Below, in pieces: positions 63,112-64,000 of a DNA stretch of 64,000 bases. Under the pieces are notes generated by a model. That model was given only the letters and a program-made list of their open reading frames with translations. It was not told the DNA's origin and searched no databases. Position 1 is the stretch's first letter; each line of letters opens with the position of its first letter. Made by a program: the position numbers and the translations under genes. The stretch is from the NCBI GenBank assembly GCA_964017045.1, contig OZ024809.1, positions 13,584,307-13,648,306 on the forward strand, given 5' to 3'. The stretch comes from Omphiscola glabra. Lineage: Eukaryota > Mollusca > Gastropoda > Lymnaeidae.

Positions 63112-64000
63112 GTTCACGTTCTTAGAATAGTCATAATATAAGAGTTGTTCACGTTGTCAGAATAGTCGTAATATAAAAGTTGTTCACGTTGTTAGAATAG
63201 TCGTAATATAAGAGTTGTTCACGTTGTCAAAATAGTCGTAATATAAGAGTTGTCCACGTTGTTAGAATAGTCGTAATATAAAAGTTGTTCAAGTTGTTAG
63301 AATAGTCGTAATATAAGAGTTGTTCACGTTGTCAAAATAGTCGTAATATAAGAGTTGTCCACGTTGTTAGAATAGTCGTAATATAAAAGTTGTTCAAGTT
63401 GTTAGAATAGTCGTAATATAAGAGTTGTTCACGTTGTCAGAATAGTCGTAATATAAGAGTTGTTCACGTTGTCAGAATAATCGTAATATAAAAGTTGTTC
63501 ACGTTGTTAGAATAGTCGTAATATAAGAGTTGTTCACGTTGTTAGAATAGTCGTAATATAAGAGTTGTTCACGTTGTCAGAATAATCGTAATATAAAAGT
63601 TGTTCACGTTGTTAGAATAGTCGTAATATAAGAGGTGTTCACGTTGTTAGAATAGTCGTAATATAAGAGTTGTTCACGTTGTCAGAATAGTCGTAATATA
63701 AGAGTTGTTCACGTTGTCAGAATAATCGTAATATAAAAGTTGTTCACGTTGTTAGAATAGTCGTAATATAAGAGTTGTTCACGTTGTTAGAATAGTCGTA
63801 ATATAAGAGTTGTTCACGTTGTCAGAATAGTCGTAATATAAGAGTTGTTCACGTTGTTAGAATAGTCGTAATATAAGAGTTGTTCACGTTATTAGAATAG
63901 TCGTAATATAAGAGTTGTTCACGTTCTTAGAATAGTCGTAATATAAGAGTTTTTCACGTTGTCAGAATAATCGTAATATAAAAGTTGTTCACGTTGTTAG
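63112..64000. repeat. 35-bp minisatellite, about 25 copies, cut by the right edge
   Basis: The unit contains gttgttcacgttgttagaat and agtcgtaatataaga. The variants gttag/gtcag and aagag/aaaag are linked (gtcagaataa often precedes aaaag), suggesting a higher-order unit. Confidence 0.95.

Overview
The window is nuclear DNA of an animal, most likely a lophotrochozoan and probably a gastropod mollusc. The coding genes have spliceosomal introns with GT-AG borders, the background is AT-rich, and there are tRNA-derived SINEs, LINE remnants and short hAT-type elements with 8-bp target-site duplications. Some of those elements resemble the SPIN family, which I recall being reported from a pond snail. 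The species is inference. Nothing points to a bacterium, organelle or virus.

Two protein-coding genes are well supported. (1) A plus-strand, uninterrupted 244-residue short-chain dehydrogenase at 16410-17144 matches dicarbonyl/L-xylulose reductase (DCXR) in length and in all four catalytic residues. (2) A 23-exon minus-strand gene runs from the ATG at 49836 to the stop at 25160. I assembled it by hand: every junction is GT-AG, every phase agrees, and the sum is 3309 nt, or 1102 residues. It encodes three calponin-homology domains followed by about eight filamin/ABP280 Ig-like repeats. This is the architecture of the arthropod filamin-like protein Jitterbug, not of vertebrate filamins, which have two CH domains.

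The rest is accessory DNA. By hand count about 50 tandem arrays (units 8-66 bp) cover roughly 30% of the window. The largest is a 3.4-kb, 42-bp array of about 81 copies at 19798-23182. Mobile DNA includes three copies of a tRNA-derived SINE, several non-autonomous hAT-like elements, a pair of 300-bp foldback elements, short perfect hairpins and decayed LINE reverse-transcriptase tails.

Layout: 1-15.7 kb arrays, SINEs, hairpins and LINE fragments; 15.8-18.7 kb DCXR and its flanks; 19.3-24 kb three large arrays; 25.2-49.8 kb the three-CH filamin with array-filled introns; 50-64 kb intergenic arrays and MITEs, with one array running off the right edge.

The most notable observation concerns the filamin gene. 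In at least five of its 22 introns (2, 5, 7, 14, 20) the minisatellite unit contains the intron's own 5' splice site, so the donor is present about 6-9 times in tandem. In a sixth (intron 1) the array begins within a few bases of the donor. No 3' splice site is covered in this way.
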